From positions 1,142,001-1,206,000 of the forward strand of contig JAEVLN010000014.1 of assembly GCA_018350325.1 (NCBI GenBank): a stretch of 64,000 nt of DNA, in the 5' to 3' direction. Within the stretch, counting starts at the first letter, position 1. Each line of letters begins with the position of its first letter. The position numbers were made by a program, and so were the translations under genes. Positions 23,713 through 35,949 of the stretch are shown piece after piece. Origin of the DNA: Globodera rostochiensis (taxonomy: Eukaryota > Nematoda > Chromadorea > Rhabditida > Heteroderidae). The notes under the pieces are model-generated. The model was not told where the DNA came from. It did not search any database and saw only the letters and a list, made by a program, of their open reading frames with translations.

Positions 23713-24639
23713 GCTGGCTTCGAGTGTTCTGACGTGCCAACGATCGTCTCATAGACAGGAAAAGACTCTATATATCCCATGCACATGTATTATTGTATTG
23801 TAATTGTATCGCATGTATGTATTTTCACGGTTTTGTCCGCCTTGTGTGGTTGTATGTGTCCTGCTCATAACACGTGATGAATAAATTGGTTCGTTTTGTG
23901 GCAGCTTTAAGCATTTTTTACACAGTGGACAACTGAGTAAGGACACTTCAGTCCAGGGCGGATAACTTTAAATTCATTTAATTCACTATAACGCTGACGA
24001 AACATTTGATCGAACTTCATTTCAGAACTATCGATTTTATTGGTTTATTCTTTCCGTTCTTTGCATAGGTATTTTAGATTGATATTGTAAACATTTGAAA
24101 GCTCTAACGGTAAACGGAACTGATTATTAGGGACCGGGTTTATAGTTAAGAGAAACTTGAGCATTAAACATGCTAATTTTTTTTTGTTCAGTATAATAGC
24201 CCTCTTCCTTGACAAGCTTGAACAGGCGGTCAAGTTCAAAAAGGCGAATTTTGATTATAAAACGTGTAAAGTTCGAAATAGGGTTCGGAAAATTGACTTG
24301 GACCCGGGCGAGCATTTTTTTGTTGATGTTTTGCCTAGGTGGGCTTGGCTTTTCCGGGCGAATATTGTCGGGCGCTTGCCCGCTTAGCTCGGGTCGATTA
24401 TACTCAGAACCTTTAAACACGTTTTTCTCTTTTAAATTTTTTCAAAAATAGAGTATTACCAAATGTGCCTCAGACTATTAGAGCTTTTGAATGACTGCAA
24501 TTCGGATGGTTCCATCAGGACACCGCATTATTATTTAGTTGAATGTTAGTGAAATGGCCAGGAATATTGCTCTTTTCTTTGTGTATTTTATTAATTCTGA
24601 TTTTAATGAAATTCTAAAGTATTCCTAAAACATTGAAAA
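23713..24639. other. Intergenic, no gene seen
   Basis: AT-rich. It includes a GC-richer patch (24296-24406) with short inverted similarity (CCCGGGCGAGC near 24303, GCTCGGGTC near 24388). Nothing codes convincingly. Confidence 0.5.
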
Positions 24640-25651
24640 ATGCCGGAACGTCTGACCTATCGCAGAAGACTTTGCTACAACACAAAGTCAAATAAAACCA
24701 AAGTGGTGAAGACACCCGGCGGACGGAATGTGTTCCATTATCGCAAAAAGCTCGGTTCCATTCCGAAGTGTGGCGACACCGGTGTTCTGTTGAAGGGGGT
24801 AAGCAACGGTTTCTCGGAAATTTGCAATAATTTGGAGAGGTTTATTTAATTCATTTTGTTATTTTCCGCCTTAACCAAAACAAAAGTTCAAATCATTAAA
24901 GTACTATTGCAATTTTGGTCCAGCCAGCCCATCTGGTTTGAATTTGTCGATCAGAAAAGTCCCAATTAGGTACTGAGTCTTAGACTTAGATTGGAGTTGG
25001 ACCCAAAAAGCCAACTAGGCTTGCCCATCGATTAGCTTGTTTAGAGATACCGACAAAATTGTTTGTTTGGAGAAGGTTTATAACAATTCGACCTTCGGAT
25101 TGTTAGCCAGCTTTCGACTCAATAAGTCGTGAGTGTGTAGAGTGTGAAAAGGGGGCATTGAAAGGCGACAAAATTCAAAAATGGCTCACCACCATTTGTT
25201 TAATTTTCTCGCATTAAAAAATAAAAAGAAACCCAAATTCCGTAAGTGACGAAAAGAGCAGTGCATTTATGAGAAAGCTTGAGTGATTAAAAGCTCTTTC
25301 TTCAGATCAAAGCCGCCCGTCCGCGCCAGTTGGCCAAATTGACGAAGCGAAAGAAGACGGTTTCGCGCGCCTACGGCGGCTGTCTCAGTGCGGCGGCCGT
25401 CCGACAACGGATCATCCGCGCTTTTTTGGTACGTTGAAGCCTGTTCATAGCGCGTCAAGAACAGATTGCCTAGCAGTTTGTTCTCTTTGGTTCTAAATTA
25501 GATGTGTTGTGCACTATCGAGTTCATATTTATTTATTTACTACTTAAGTTGATGAAATGACAGCACTTTTTCATTCATTCCCATTAAGGTTGAGGAGCAG
25601 CAACTCGCCAACAAAATCTTGAAGGCCAAGAGCGGTGGCGCAAAGAAGTGA
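24640..25651 (+). CDS. rpl-34: Cytosolic large-subunit ribosomal protein eL34
   Basis: Exons 24640-24798, 25306-25428 and 25589-25651 give 114 aa, the family length. The start MPERLTYRRRLCYNTKSNK, then TPGGRN..YRKKLGSIPKCGD, SRAYGGCLSAAAVRQRIIRA and VEEQQ..NKILKAKSG are diagnostic of eL34. It is basic throughout and binds 28S rRNA on the 60S subunit. Intron 1 is long for this window (507 bp). No deviation from the family is seen. Confidence 0.97.
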
Positions 25652-26614
25652 GAAGGAAGTGGTCGGGCTAAACTTCCTCTGGAGGCGGTGGTCTTATCGT
25701 TTGAAATGAAATCGCTTTGTTACTTTTGTTGTCTTTGAGAGTAAAAGTGTGTGAAGTCCAAGGCCAAATTTTGTGAGGGGGGGGGGGGAAGGGTGGCATA
25801 TCTACACAACAGCAAAAAGAGTCTGTGATCCCGCTGTCTGTGGAATTGGCCTTTCTAGTATTAGCCCATTCTAGCCATAGTTGCATCATGCGAAGCAAAG
25901 ATCGGCAACCAAAACATAAAAATCTTTTTTTTATTCCATCGTGCCCCAGCGCAAAATTTTTATTTGTGCATTTAGATCACTTTTACCAATTAAATTATAA
26001 CGAAAATAAAAAAAGTACATTTGATCAGGCTTTCTTCGATGAAAGATAATGGAGGGTGAAAAGACCCTGAGAAAACAATGACTGTACAGAGAACCAACAA
26101 AAGAAAACACATTATTTGGTGAAACATTCGCTAATCTGAGGTTTGGTTGAGGTCGTTGAATGGGGAGGGAGCCTCTCTGTTCGGCCAAAAAGGCTTTGAG
26201 AGCAGCCTGGGATTGTGTTCAGGTTCGTATGTAACCTACGGTTTGGAATAAATGCCCGCTTACGGTGTTGGCATCTAGGGAACGCTTTGAGTCAATCTAT
26301 CCCATGCCCTAATCGATTAATCTAGTACCGCGATAATCACCCATTCCCACACTAATTGCTGGCGAATAATTGTGTGTTCTATGACGCGCATAACATTAAA
26401 AACAAAATTGAATGTGAACATCAACAATGATGATGATGATGAAACGGATGAGAAATCGCAGAAAACGACGGAAGCACACAAAAAATGGTGGGATGGATGC
26501 AAATGAACTGCAATACAAACACACAACACTTTAAAAGGGAAATAACAAGGTGTATAAATGATGTCGTCTTCGGTTTCATAAAGCTTATGCGTAAAAATTG
26601 TGCTTCTGCCTTCG
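25652..26614. other. Convergent 3' region of rpl-34 and the KDM4 gene
   Basis: This 963-bp region contains a poly-G run (25775-25788) and a GAT-type microsatellite (26426-26444). No gene is supported. Confidence 0.5.
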
Positions 26615-29600
26615 TCAGCTGCTCCTCACGTACAGCTTCTGACCGTTTGACTCGCCCGACTTCCGCTTGAGCAGCGCCAGGCGGATGTACTCGGGATGGA
26701 GATCGTCTCGGCGATAGATCATTTCGGAGGAGACCTGATGGAGCATTTTCACACACTTTAAGGAGAAAGCAGAGCCCGCCGGGGAAATGTTTCGAAAATT
26801 GGCCCTTTAACACTTTTTTTAAATGGACAAGTTCCCGTCCACTCAACAAGAGGTTTACGACCGGTAAATTGTTCACAAGTAGTTTTATCTCCCACAAAAG
26901 AGTCGTTAAAGCAACCTCAACTTCGTCATCTCTCCATTTGCTGTTGTTCTTCGCCACTGCGCTCGCCGCTTCGCCACCTTCGTCTGCTGCTGCCGCTGCC
27001 GCCGCCGCTTCTTCCGCCCTCTTTCGCTTCTTCAGCTCAAAACTCAATGGCGGGTACAGCTTGACCCTATACTTTTTGCGCGGATTTTGCCCTCTGTAGT
27101 AGGCCTGGTACGTCTTCCCGTCCTCGTCCCAACGTACGTAAACCTAAAACCATTTGCATTTGAAATAATACCCAAGGAAAGAGGGGAGGAGCTTGTCGGA
27201 TATGGAATTTCCCACCTCCCCCGACGTTCACAAACCGACAAGAAACATTGATCGAGACCAGATGTGATCAGATCAGGTCATGCCCAAACTTACCAAAGCG
27301 CCGGGAATGTGTGCGCTTCCTTTGCAACCGAACATTTTGCATTCGCAGTCGACGATGTCACATGGAAACACTTCAGAAGACGACGTGCCGTCCATAAAAT
27401 CGACTGTGGCATAAAGATGCTCCGAAATGGAGTAGATCAGTCCATAGCCGATCAGACGATCATCCTTCTTCGTGTCATCATCCTCCTCCTCCTCTTCCTC
27501 CTCATTCAAGTCCACAATCACGCGCTGCTTGAGCTCAAATACGCGCGAATCCGACGAGTCTAAGCATGCGCGTGAATATGCAAAAATGAAATTATATAAC
27601 CGAAATTGTTTATTGGTCAATGTCCGCGTCATTACTCTGTGCAATTTTAGTGAGAAAATGCACAAATGAGTTTCGGACGCAAAAGACCTGGCAATCACTT
27701 TGGCACATTCACAAAAGGACCAAATGGCAATTTGTACGAACATTTGAGCCAAACCCGAATGTGCCCAACAAAAAAAGAGGAAACAGTAATAAGGAAAAAG
27801 AATATTTAAGCAAAAACTTAAGTCCTGATCAAGATTTTTGGATCAAATTTAATGATACCCGAATCCACCGACGAAAATTGAGCACTATGGTGGAAGGCAC
27901 AGACGGTCAGCGCGCCGGGAAATTCGCGCCGCTCAAAAGTAACATCAGCCAATGGGGCGCATGTGACGTGAAAGCGCAGCTTAGCACCAGTTTCTTTCGT
28001 GTCCACGCAAATGGCACAGCGAACCAAATGCTCTGATTGATGACCACAGACCTAAAGTTTAAATTTGCCAATTTTTGGAATTCGTACTTCACACACCAAC
28101 CAGCACACCAAACTTACTTCACACTGGTAGGAGGTCGGGTGCCGCTCGTTGCGAGTGCCATCACCGTTTCTGCTGTTGACAAAATGTTCTGTCGCTGTCG
28201 GAGCGTGGTAGTGACCGGAGCAGCTGTTGCTGCTACTGCCCGGATGCGGCGACATTGAGGAGCCGACGGCGTAGGATGACAAGGCGGACGAGCTGGACAG
28301 AGCGGGCAAGTCAACGGCCAGCGATGGTTGTTGATGTAGAAAATTGGCGTCCAATAATGGACGTTCATGATAATCATGATCAGGACCGTGATCATAAACG
28401 TCTGTCGGAATTGGATGCGCTGCAATGGCATTGTTGCCACCACAGCCGACGGTGGCATCGCTGCTGGTCGATAAGCTAAATTAATTCGGCCGATGTCTTT
28501 AAATGTGCGAATTTCGAACGTGTCGGCGAGGCCAGAGTCCGTTAGAATGCTGGCATTTTGTTCGTGCGATTGCAACATCAAATTTTCGGACAATTTGGTA
28601 GAATGTTGCGGTGCGTCATCCGTTTGAGGGAACAAATGTGGCGGTGTTGAAACGTTGGACAACGGAGAGGGAGAAGAACATTGCAAAGAGGTTGTTGAGC
28701 AATATAAGTCATCATGAGCATTGTTCATTCCGTCAATGGGTTGTAATCTTTGAGAAAAAAATCTAAAAAATGTGTTCCCCCCCCCTTCTACCTTTGAGCC
28801 AACTGATGCGATTGCAGAACGATCATCATCCACCGGGACGAACTGGTAGGTTCGGTACACTGCATCTTTTCATCCGAGGTTTGCTGCACGAAGCGCGCTT
28901 TCGGGTCCATCAGGGCACAAATTACGTGCACAAAGCTAACATTGGAATCGGCTGCATCATCGAAATGGCAGTTGCGTTTCAAAGCGCCGCCCCGAAGCTC
29001 GCACAATGCGCACGAAGTTGAACGAATCAACACGTCGTTGCGGTTGTTGCAACGCTCGCACAGCCATTCAGCAGTTGACAGTGCCGGGGAGGAGGAGGAT
29101 GGATGCGCTGATGTTGATGGGATGGTGTGATCTGATAAAAAAGCTGATTAGAATATAGTGACAAAAAATTGCACTTTTTGTTTAAAAAAAATCGAAGGTT
29201 TTGTCTCTCTGCCCACCATTTACACCAATCAGTGTCAATCAGAGAGTTCGTTCCGTTCCTTTTTTCTCACCATTCTGTTCCTGCGGAAATTTTGCAACAC
29301 GTTCATGGCTGGGATAACAGCTGGCATGTACGACCACTTTGCAATTTGAGCACTCCATCAGTTTGTCGTCCTTCAGCATCGTCCATCCCAAATCCAAGCC
29401 CTCCATCCGAATTTTTTTCTCGAACATTTGCTCTGACACAAATTTCTTTGATCTGAACGAATTAAAAGCGTTTTATCCAAATTAGCAATTTTTAAAATTG
29501 AAATGTTTTTTTCTTGGATTTTCCTTATACAAATTTTACAGCCCTTAACCCCCTGTGACACCAACTTTTCGGGCAACTTCTCCACCGGGGTGCCCTTCAT

Positions 29601-32487
29601 CCAGACGGAACGCTGCACAAAATATTGACAAACGACACAATGCGGGTAAAGCCGTCCGCTGCGCGAGTTGTGCACCTTAGGATTGATAGAGTACATTTGC
29701 GTGATGCGGAAATTCCTTTATTTTTGTCCAAGTCCGTGTACCTTTTCGGCGTACAGATCCACCGGTCTGTTGGCCCACAACGCGTCCATCAACTTGCGCG
29801 CCTTGAAAATTGCCTTCTGACGCTTTGTGCACGGCACCGGCAAACTCGCGTCACTGTTGCTCGTCTCCACACTGCTCGATTTGGAGCCGGACTGGGAGCG
29901 GGAGGACGCTGTCGAGCCATGCCGAGAGGGTTCCGTACGTGTTTTTAAACCTGAAATTGACTGGTCATATCAAAAACAAAACAAAAACATGAACATGAAA
30001 TTATTTGATTCCTCCCAGAAAATTGCCACCTACAAATTGTGTAGCACTTATTACTATATTTATCTAAAGGCCTTTTCTACAATTTATGATCATTTTTTAA
30101 AGATAAATATTGCTAAAATAATGATTTTATTTATAAAAATTAGACTCAACTTTAGCTCTATTATATGAAGCCGGCTGCTCGCCATACCAATAATCGAGCC
30201 TTAATGGGAAAAGGTTTCAAAAAATAGCTTTAAGTAATTGTTATCCTACTGACCATTCTTTGTACTCGTTGGGCCGATACTTCTCCATAAAGGGGCGCAT
30301 GTCAATCTCCACACAATCGTTGCGGCAATAACAAAGCACCGCATTTTTTCCTAAATTTTTAATCGAATTTCTCTTTTTCGTTTTTAAAGAATTGTTAAAA
30401 CACTCACCGTAATCGATCCATCGTTGAAGCGCAAAATTTGTCGACTCGGCACAGTTGTAGCCAAGATTAAAGCCCATGTGATAGCCTCTGGGAAACGCTG
30501 AACACAAAAACTTGTGGTCAGAGACATGCCATGCCCCCCCCTACTACTCACTGATGATGAACTCCCCGGGGTATTGCACCATTGTGCCAAACGGAATGCC
30601 GTGCGTGCGCAGCACAGACGGGGAGACGATGTACACTTTGTGCCGAAGAAAGGCTTTACAAATTTGGAGACCATCCGGAAAGCGTTGGGCGGCCAATCGT
30701 TCGAATTTTGCCGCCGCTGTCGGCGGAATGGCGTACCAAAATTTCGGCTGAAATAATGCAGAAGTGTCTTCGTTCTAGTTGCCAGTCAAACCTCGCCAAA
30801 ATGGAGATAGTTGATCGAGTACAGGTCCATGTCTTCGACGTGCCACGGAAACATCGTCTTCCACATGCCAAAGTACAGAAAAACGGTGTTGACGCCTTTG
30901 ATTTCAAGCTGAAGGGGAAATGGGCCAAATCGTCCAAAGAGTTTGCCTTTTTTCAACCTCCTGCTCCTTCAGCAGGTCCAGGATGGTGCCCAACCCATTC
31001 ATATTGAAATGTGCAACATCCTTATCGTAGATGGAGCCAGGCGAGTCCGCACCGTAGATAGGCTCGTGGTGGAGCAAATTGCGCCAAAAATGCCTAAAAT
31101 AGAGATCAATTGAATTAACGATGAAAAAATGGTAAAATATTCAATTTTGTCGTAAGTGAAAAAAACTGATATTTCTTAGTGCCAGAAGACAAATTTTTTG
31201 GGGGCCGAATACCAATATTGGTAAAAAAAATTGTTAGATTTTGGCAGTACTGAACTGGCGGCCAGAGTTCCCAACTTCTGAAAGTCGAAAGTACAAGAAA
31301 TTCACTAAAATCATGTTCCCAAATAAAAATCCGAATTTGTCCGACACTTTTGTAAAACTTTCAAAAAAAAAAAAACTACGACCAGAGAATTCGCCCGGTC
31401 AACAATTTATACTGATAAAAAGCGTAAAAATGGCCATAATTACTCCCTAAATGAGAATTTAAAAAAAGAATAAAAGCAAACGCCTAACCTTTCCAATTCG
31501 TTGAGGTCGTAATTCGGTTTTGGCGGACGAAACTGTTTGGAGAGGGCCATCCTTCGGTAATCGCCAACACGCATCTCTTTTCGATAAACGGTGTTGTTTT
31601 TGACATAGCAGCCGGTGCTCGAGCCGCCCTCAATTCGCTCCTTGCTGAAAAGTGTTTTTTCTTTCTTTTTGTACTGACAATTTTTGATTAATCATAAATT
31701 TGCAAAAATGGATATTTGCACAGAAAAATGAAACAAAAATTTATGCTTTCGAATTGGACAAGGAAGGAGGAGCTTTCCAACAGCAACAGCAGCAGCAGCA
31801 GCAAAAGACGGAACTCGCCCGTTTCTGTTGGTCCCCCCCCCTCCCCTCTCCTTCGCCTACAGCGCCATTGCTGTGGTCGATCTTTTTCTTTTCCCTCCCT
31901 CCTTCGCTCGCTTTGTCTGTTCTCTGGGCGCCATTTTTAATAAAAAAATTTTTTGGTTTTTAAGTTTATATGCATTCGACTCCGCCATGATCTGATCAAT
32001 CAATCAATTTCTAGACTTTGGACGACAAACACCACACACAGCGCTCAAATATGGTTAATATTTGCTTTATTTTATTTTTTTGCAGAGAGATGAGTGTCGC
32101 TCACACTGGATAATGGATGATGAAGTCGTTCAGGTCCGAATAGTCGGACGGATTTTTAGACGGCCGAGGATGCCAGCCCGGCGGTGGAATGATCTGAAAA
32201 CAAGTTCAGGGGCAATAAACACATTTTTTTTTCATTAAATTAAAGAAACTATTCAAACTTTTGCAGGACAAAAAGAATAAAATAATTTTATTAAAATTTT
32301 CCAAAACTTCTCCGACCTTACAAACGCCGGAGGCCAAATGAGCTTTGCTGCGCTCGATGGTCTCTATGTAATTGCTGAAATTCGAGAATTCCTCCATCGT
32401 TGGGTGAAAAGTCATTATCTCTCCGTCCGGCGTCCCGCTGTTGATCCACTCACGCTCTTTGGAGTAAATGGGTCTGTAGTCCGCCAT
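26615..32487 (-). CDS. jmjd-2: KDM4/JMJD2 family histone lysine demethylase
   Basis: JmjN is in 32487-32317 ([19 protein letters not shown]). Further exons 32193-32105, 31644-31489, 31093-30958, 30908-30792, 30747-30552, 30497-30408 and 30350-30254 complete the JmjC domain in phase. Iron ligands are seen in [20 protein letters not shown] (His and Glu) and [17 protein letters not shown] (His). C-terminal parts follow: a Ser-rich linker, the zinc-binding extended PHD ([44 protein letters not shown]), and a double tudor ([38 protein letters not shown]) at about 27560-26910. The last exon ends at 26615. KDM4 enzymes remove methyl groups from H3K9 and H3K36 using Fe(II) and 2-oxoglutarate in the nucleus. 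The join after 30254 and some PHD-region exons are not resolved. The start Met at 32487 is chosen for its distance to JmjN. Confidence 0.9.
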
Positions 32488-33424
32488 TACCCTTTCAACG
32501 AGTTTTGAACGACCAAAATTAATGGGTTTTAGGCTAAAATGAGCAAAAACAAACAGAGAAGTGATCAAAATTTTGCGTCCGATGTGACTGATATGTCGTG
32601 ACGCCATGTCATTTATAAATTTCAATTAATTAAAAAATCAGCTCTAAAATCGAACACCGCTAATGTGTGTAACCTAACATTTGCTGTTTTTTCACCCATT
32701 CGTTTTTAAGTGTTACAAGAATAGGCACTGTCTAACACCGACCACTCTCACGCGAATGAGGCAAAAACAAAAATTAATCGATACATAAAAAAAATGTATT
32801 AACGGGTTCTGAAAAAAACACGAACCAGCTGAATACCGAACTCGAAAAGCTTGCATTTTTTAGGCGACTTTTATTAGCATTTAATTGCTTTAAATTTTCT
32901 TATTCCTCTCTTTTTGAGTCTAAGCAAAAAAACATTTTGGTGTGGTGGACTTCAGCCAGGGGCATGTACATATTTAGGGAGGGTGGCCTTTTATTTGGCC
33001 TTTTATTTGCAATTTATAAAAAATTCTGACCAATTTTCTTAAAAAATATCGTTAAAATCTTTAAAAATCATTTTATTAGAAATTTTAAATGCAATAAAAC
33101 GGAACATACACCCCTAAAACCGATTTTTTTTTTAATGGATATCTCTCCCCTGTTCAAAAATCTATTCCCTTCCCTCCTTCTTTCCCTCTGACGATTCATT
33201 CATCAGCAATCGTTGCTGTCAGCAACAACTGCAAATACCCTTCGGAATAATTAAGGACAGAAATTATGAAAATGAATGAAAGAAACAAAATGTTTTTTGG
33301 GTAGGAAGACATTTACATGGGCAATTCAGTACAGACTTTTCTTGGCCTCGCGAAGTAAGCTAAAGCATCGTTCCAAGTTGTTCATAAATTTATTTCTCCA
33401 ATCTACAAACGATGAATGCAAATC
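32488..33424. other. Intergenic, no gene seen
   Basis: Upstream region of the KDM4 gene. AT-rich, with no supported reading frame. Confidence 0.5.
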
Positions 33425-34507
33425 ATGCTCGCCCACCAGCAGAAGTCTCCGCCACCTTCCCAAACAAAGCAGGAGAAACTTGAATTGTAAGAATCGGCGC
33501 TGTTTTCTGTGTGAAATAAATTGTTTTGTTCAGTGGTGCCCAACGACGCGACAATTTTTGCTGCCATTTACGAAATGCGCATGAAAATTTTGGACATGGA
33601 GTCGGAGGTGCGCAAGTTGGGGACCCATCACGCGCAATTTGAGGGCAAAAATGTTTCAATTCTATGAGTGAAAGCGCAACTTTAAATTGTTTGGCTTTCA
33701 GATGAATGGAAGAACTGCAGCGTCAGCAGTCGGAGACGTCCAAGATGTTCGACAAAATGATGAAGGCGAGAGTTTCGCTGCCGAACGCCAACTTTTGTGC
33801 ATTTTTAGTGTCTTCTGATTCAACCCGGCAACCGTTGGAATTTGAATGACCGCCACGAAGAGATCGTCCTCGCCAAGCCCAGCAATTGTGTGATTGCCCA
33901 GCACCACGGGACGAAAAAAGGCACAAAAAACATTCTTTCTAATCAGAACGCCTTTTATTCGATGTCCCCCAACTTTCAGGTTTCCGATCTGTTCGTGCCG
34001 ATTCGATTGTGGCGCGCCAATTCGGCATCTTTTACTACGAGGTCAAAGTGCTACTGCTTCGAGCAAACGGGCTGAAATCATTTCTAAAATTTGCTTTAAG
34101 CTCCCTGAACACCGGCCTCGCCACAAAGCATTGGCACTGGACGAATGTGTCGGACGGCACAAGAACAGCTTCTCCTACGCGAACAAAGGGCGCTTTTGGA
34201 AGGATGGAACTGTCGACGGGGGCAATTCCAAGTTTGGCGTCGACGACGTCGTCGGATATGGCGTCAATTTGGCCACTCGACAGATCTTTTACGCGTTGAA
34301 CGGAAAGCGTTTGTGTGCGTTGATTAATTGAATTTTGTTGGGACACACTTTTCCCGTTTAGACACGGCCAAGGCCTTGGACTGTCCGATGGATTTGTTCC
34401 TTTGCGTCTCGCTGGAAGAACCTGGCGACTCGGTTGAGACGAACTTCGGGCCCAACTTCAAGTTCAACCTCGCCGACGAATTCGAGGAGCTTGGCCCGGG
34501 AAAGTGA
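33425..34507 (+). pseudogene. SPRY-domain (RanBPM/SPRYSEC-like) gene with broken frame
   Basis: In order, the pieces are: a short start (MLAHQQKSPPPSQTK, 33425), a coiled-coil part (AAIYEMRMKILDMESEVRKL, about 33560), a second helix (MEELQRQQSETSKMF), then SPRY blocks [63 protein letters not shown] and VETNFGPNFKFNL, with a stop at 34507. SPRY domains are protein-binding beta-sandwiches, and the family is expanded in cyst nematodes, where some secreted members act in the plant host. This copy has no visible signal peptide. The blocks lie in different frames. Some shifts fit introns, but the step between NTGLATK and LALDECVG (about 34125-34132) has no room for one. The first exon join also fails in phase. 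I read it as a decayed gene. Confidence 0.75.
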
Positions 34508-34627
34508 TCAAATTCTGTCTGAGATGATCAGTCCGTGTAGAACGAACCAAAATGAGTCCATATTTTGTGTAATTACTTTTTGTTGTGTTTGTTGTTGCCA
34601 TGCGGGTCTGAATTGATTTGTGTAAAT

Positions 34628-35467
34628 AATGGAAATGAATGAATGCGTTTGCCTTTCTTTCTTTATTTGTTATTCGTGAAGACCTTTCGGTGCCATTCTT
34701 TCATGCCAATCTCTGCGCTTATACAGTACGCTAACCGCCGGCGGATTTGAATGTGTCGATTGGCACCTAATGGAGCCAAAGGGTCTTCTTCCCCTCCGGC
34801 GCCTGTTGATTTCGTCCATTTTAAGTCCGTCCGCCCGCAATGTTTCCATTCAAATTCAATTTGCCCCCAATTCTCCACATTTTCCATGTACAAAAAGCTT
34901 TGACCCCACCAAAATTCGGCGCTTTTGTATGAAAAATGATGGAGAATTTGGCGGACAAAAGCAACACTTTGCCTCCAGCCTTTGGCCCGGGGCATTTCGG
35001 CGCGTACAAAAAGCGTCCGCCTCCGCCCGGGGCAAAAAATATATTCGGGCATTTATTTTCTGCGCACCTGCCATTTAAATATTCATTTGGCCCCTCCTTT
35101 CGCCCGCCTTCGGCCCCCCCCCACCGCCATTTTTGCCCCAATCAGTGCCATTGGATACTGTAATCCTCAAATTTTATTATTTTTTCGTTCATTTGTAATC
35201 CTCAAATTTTATTATTTTTTCGTTCATTTGTAATCCTCGAATTTTATTATTTTCTCGATTTTTTCGTTCATTTCATTTGTATGTCACAAATTGGCCTATG
35301 GACGCTGGGTTTTGGACCCCTGAAGCGAATAACCATCGGTTTCTACTAAAATTAGCAATAAAATAAAAAAATTTTCGACCAAAGCGGTGCATCTTCAACC
35401 AAAATACCAGAATTTTTGCATCTTCAAAACATGAGAGATCTTGGCAAGGAAAATTTAAAAATATGAA
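34628..35467. repeat. Left arm of a long inverted repeat
   Basis: This arm matches the reverse complement of 39619-40487 over about 840 bp, starting AATGGAAATGAATGAATGCG. The two arms flank the MCC-beta gene. It holds open frames on both strands that are mirrored in the other arm, but there is no family support for coding. Confidence 0.9.
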
Positions 35468-35949
35468 TTTTATTACAGAATTTTTCCAAAAATGCGAACT
35501 AGGGTTTGTTTAAACTTTAAAACCTGAAATAGATTCTTAGTTTAATTATTTCAATTTGCAATAGAATAAATAAATGAAAGCCGCCACAATCAAAGGGCCG
35601 TTGTTTAAACACAAAATGAGGCGCATTGGCCACTTTTCATTGTCCTCACTGGTTTCCTGCGGTGAAATACAAAAAAAGCAGCAGCCATCTTTTCTTCCGA
35701 CAAAGTTTTTCAGCAGGTAAAGCGTTTTAAAGCATTTTTCAGTTTTGTGGTTAGAATTTAAGTTAGTCCTTTCAACCAAATTGAAAAAACTTAGTTTTTA
35801 GAGTTTGGGTTAGTCTTTTCAACTTAGTTTTTCTTATTTGAACATTTATCCATTTCTAAATTTCGACAGAGTTTTTTCATTCTTTTTTCTTTAACAGCCA
35901 TTCTTGCGTCGAACTCTTTCCCGAACGGCAGCATCAAAATGCGACAGAA

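Noticed and set aside
22983..23786. 267-aa acidic minus-strand frame
   Set aside because: It is the antisense shadow of the Ser-rich tail of the plus-strand gene at 22903-23712.
31780..31803. Poly-Gln coding CAG repeat
   Set aside because: It lies on the plus strand inside an intron of the minus-strand KDM4 gene (31645-32104).
34663..35163. 129-aa and similar frames in the inverted-repeat arms
   Set aside because: They are open in several frames and both strands, with no domain. Preservation in the second arm follows from recent duplication.
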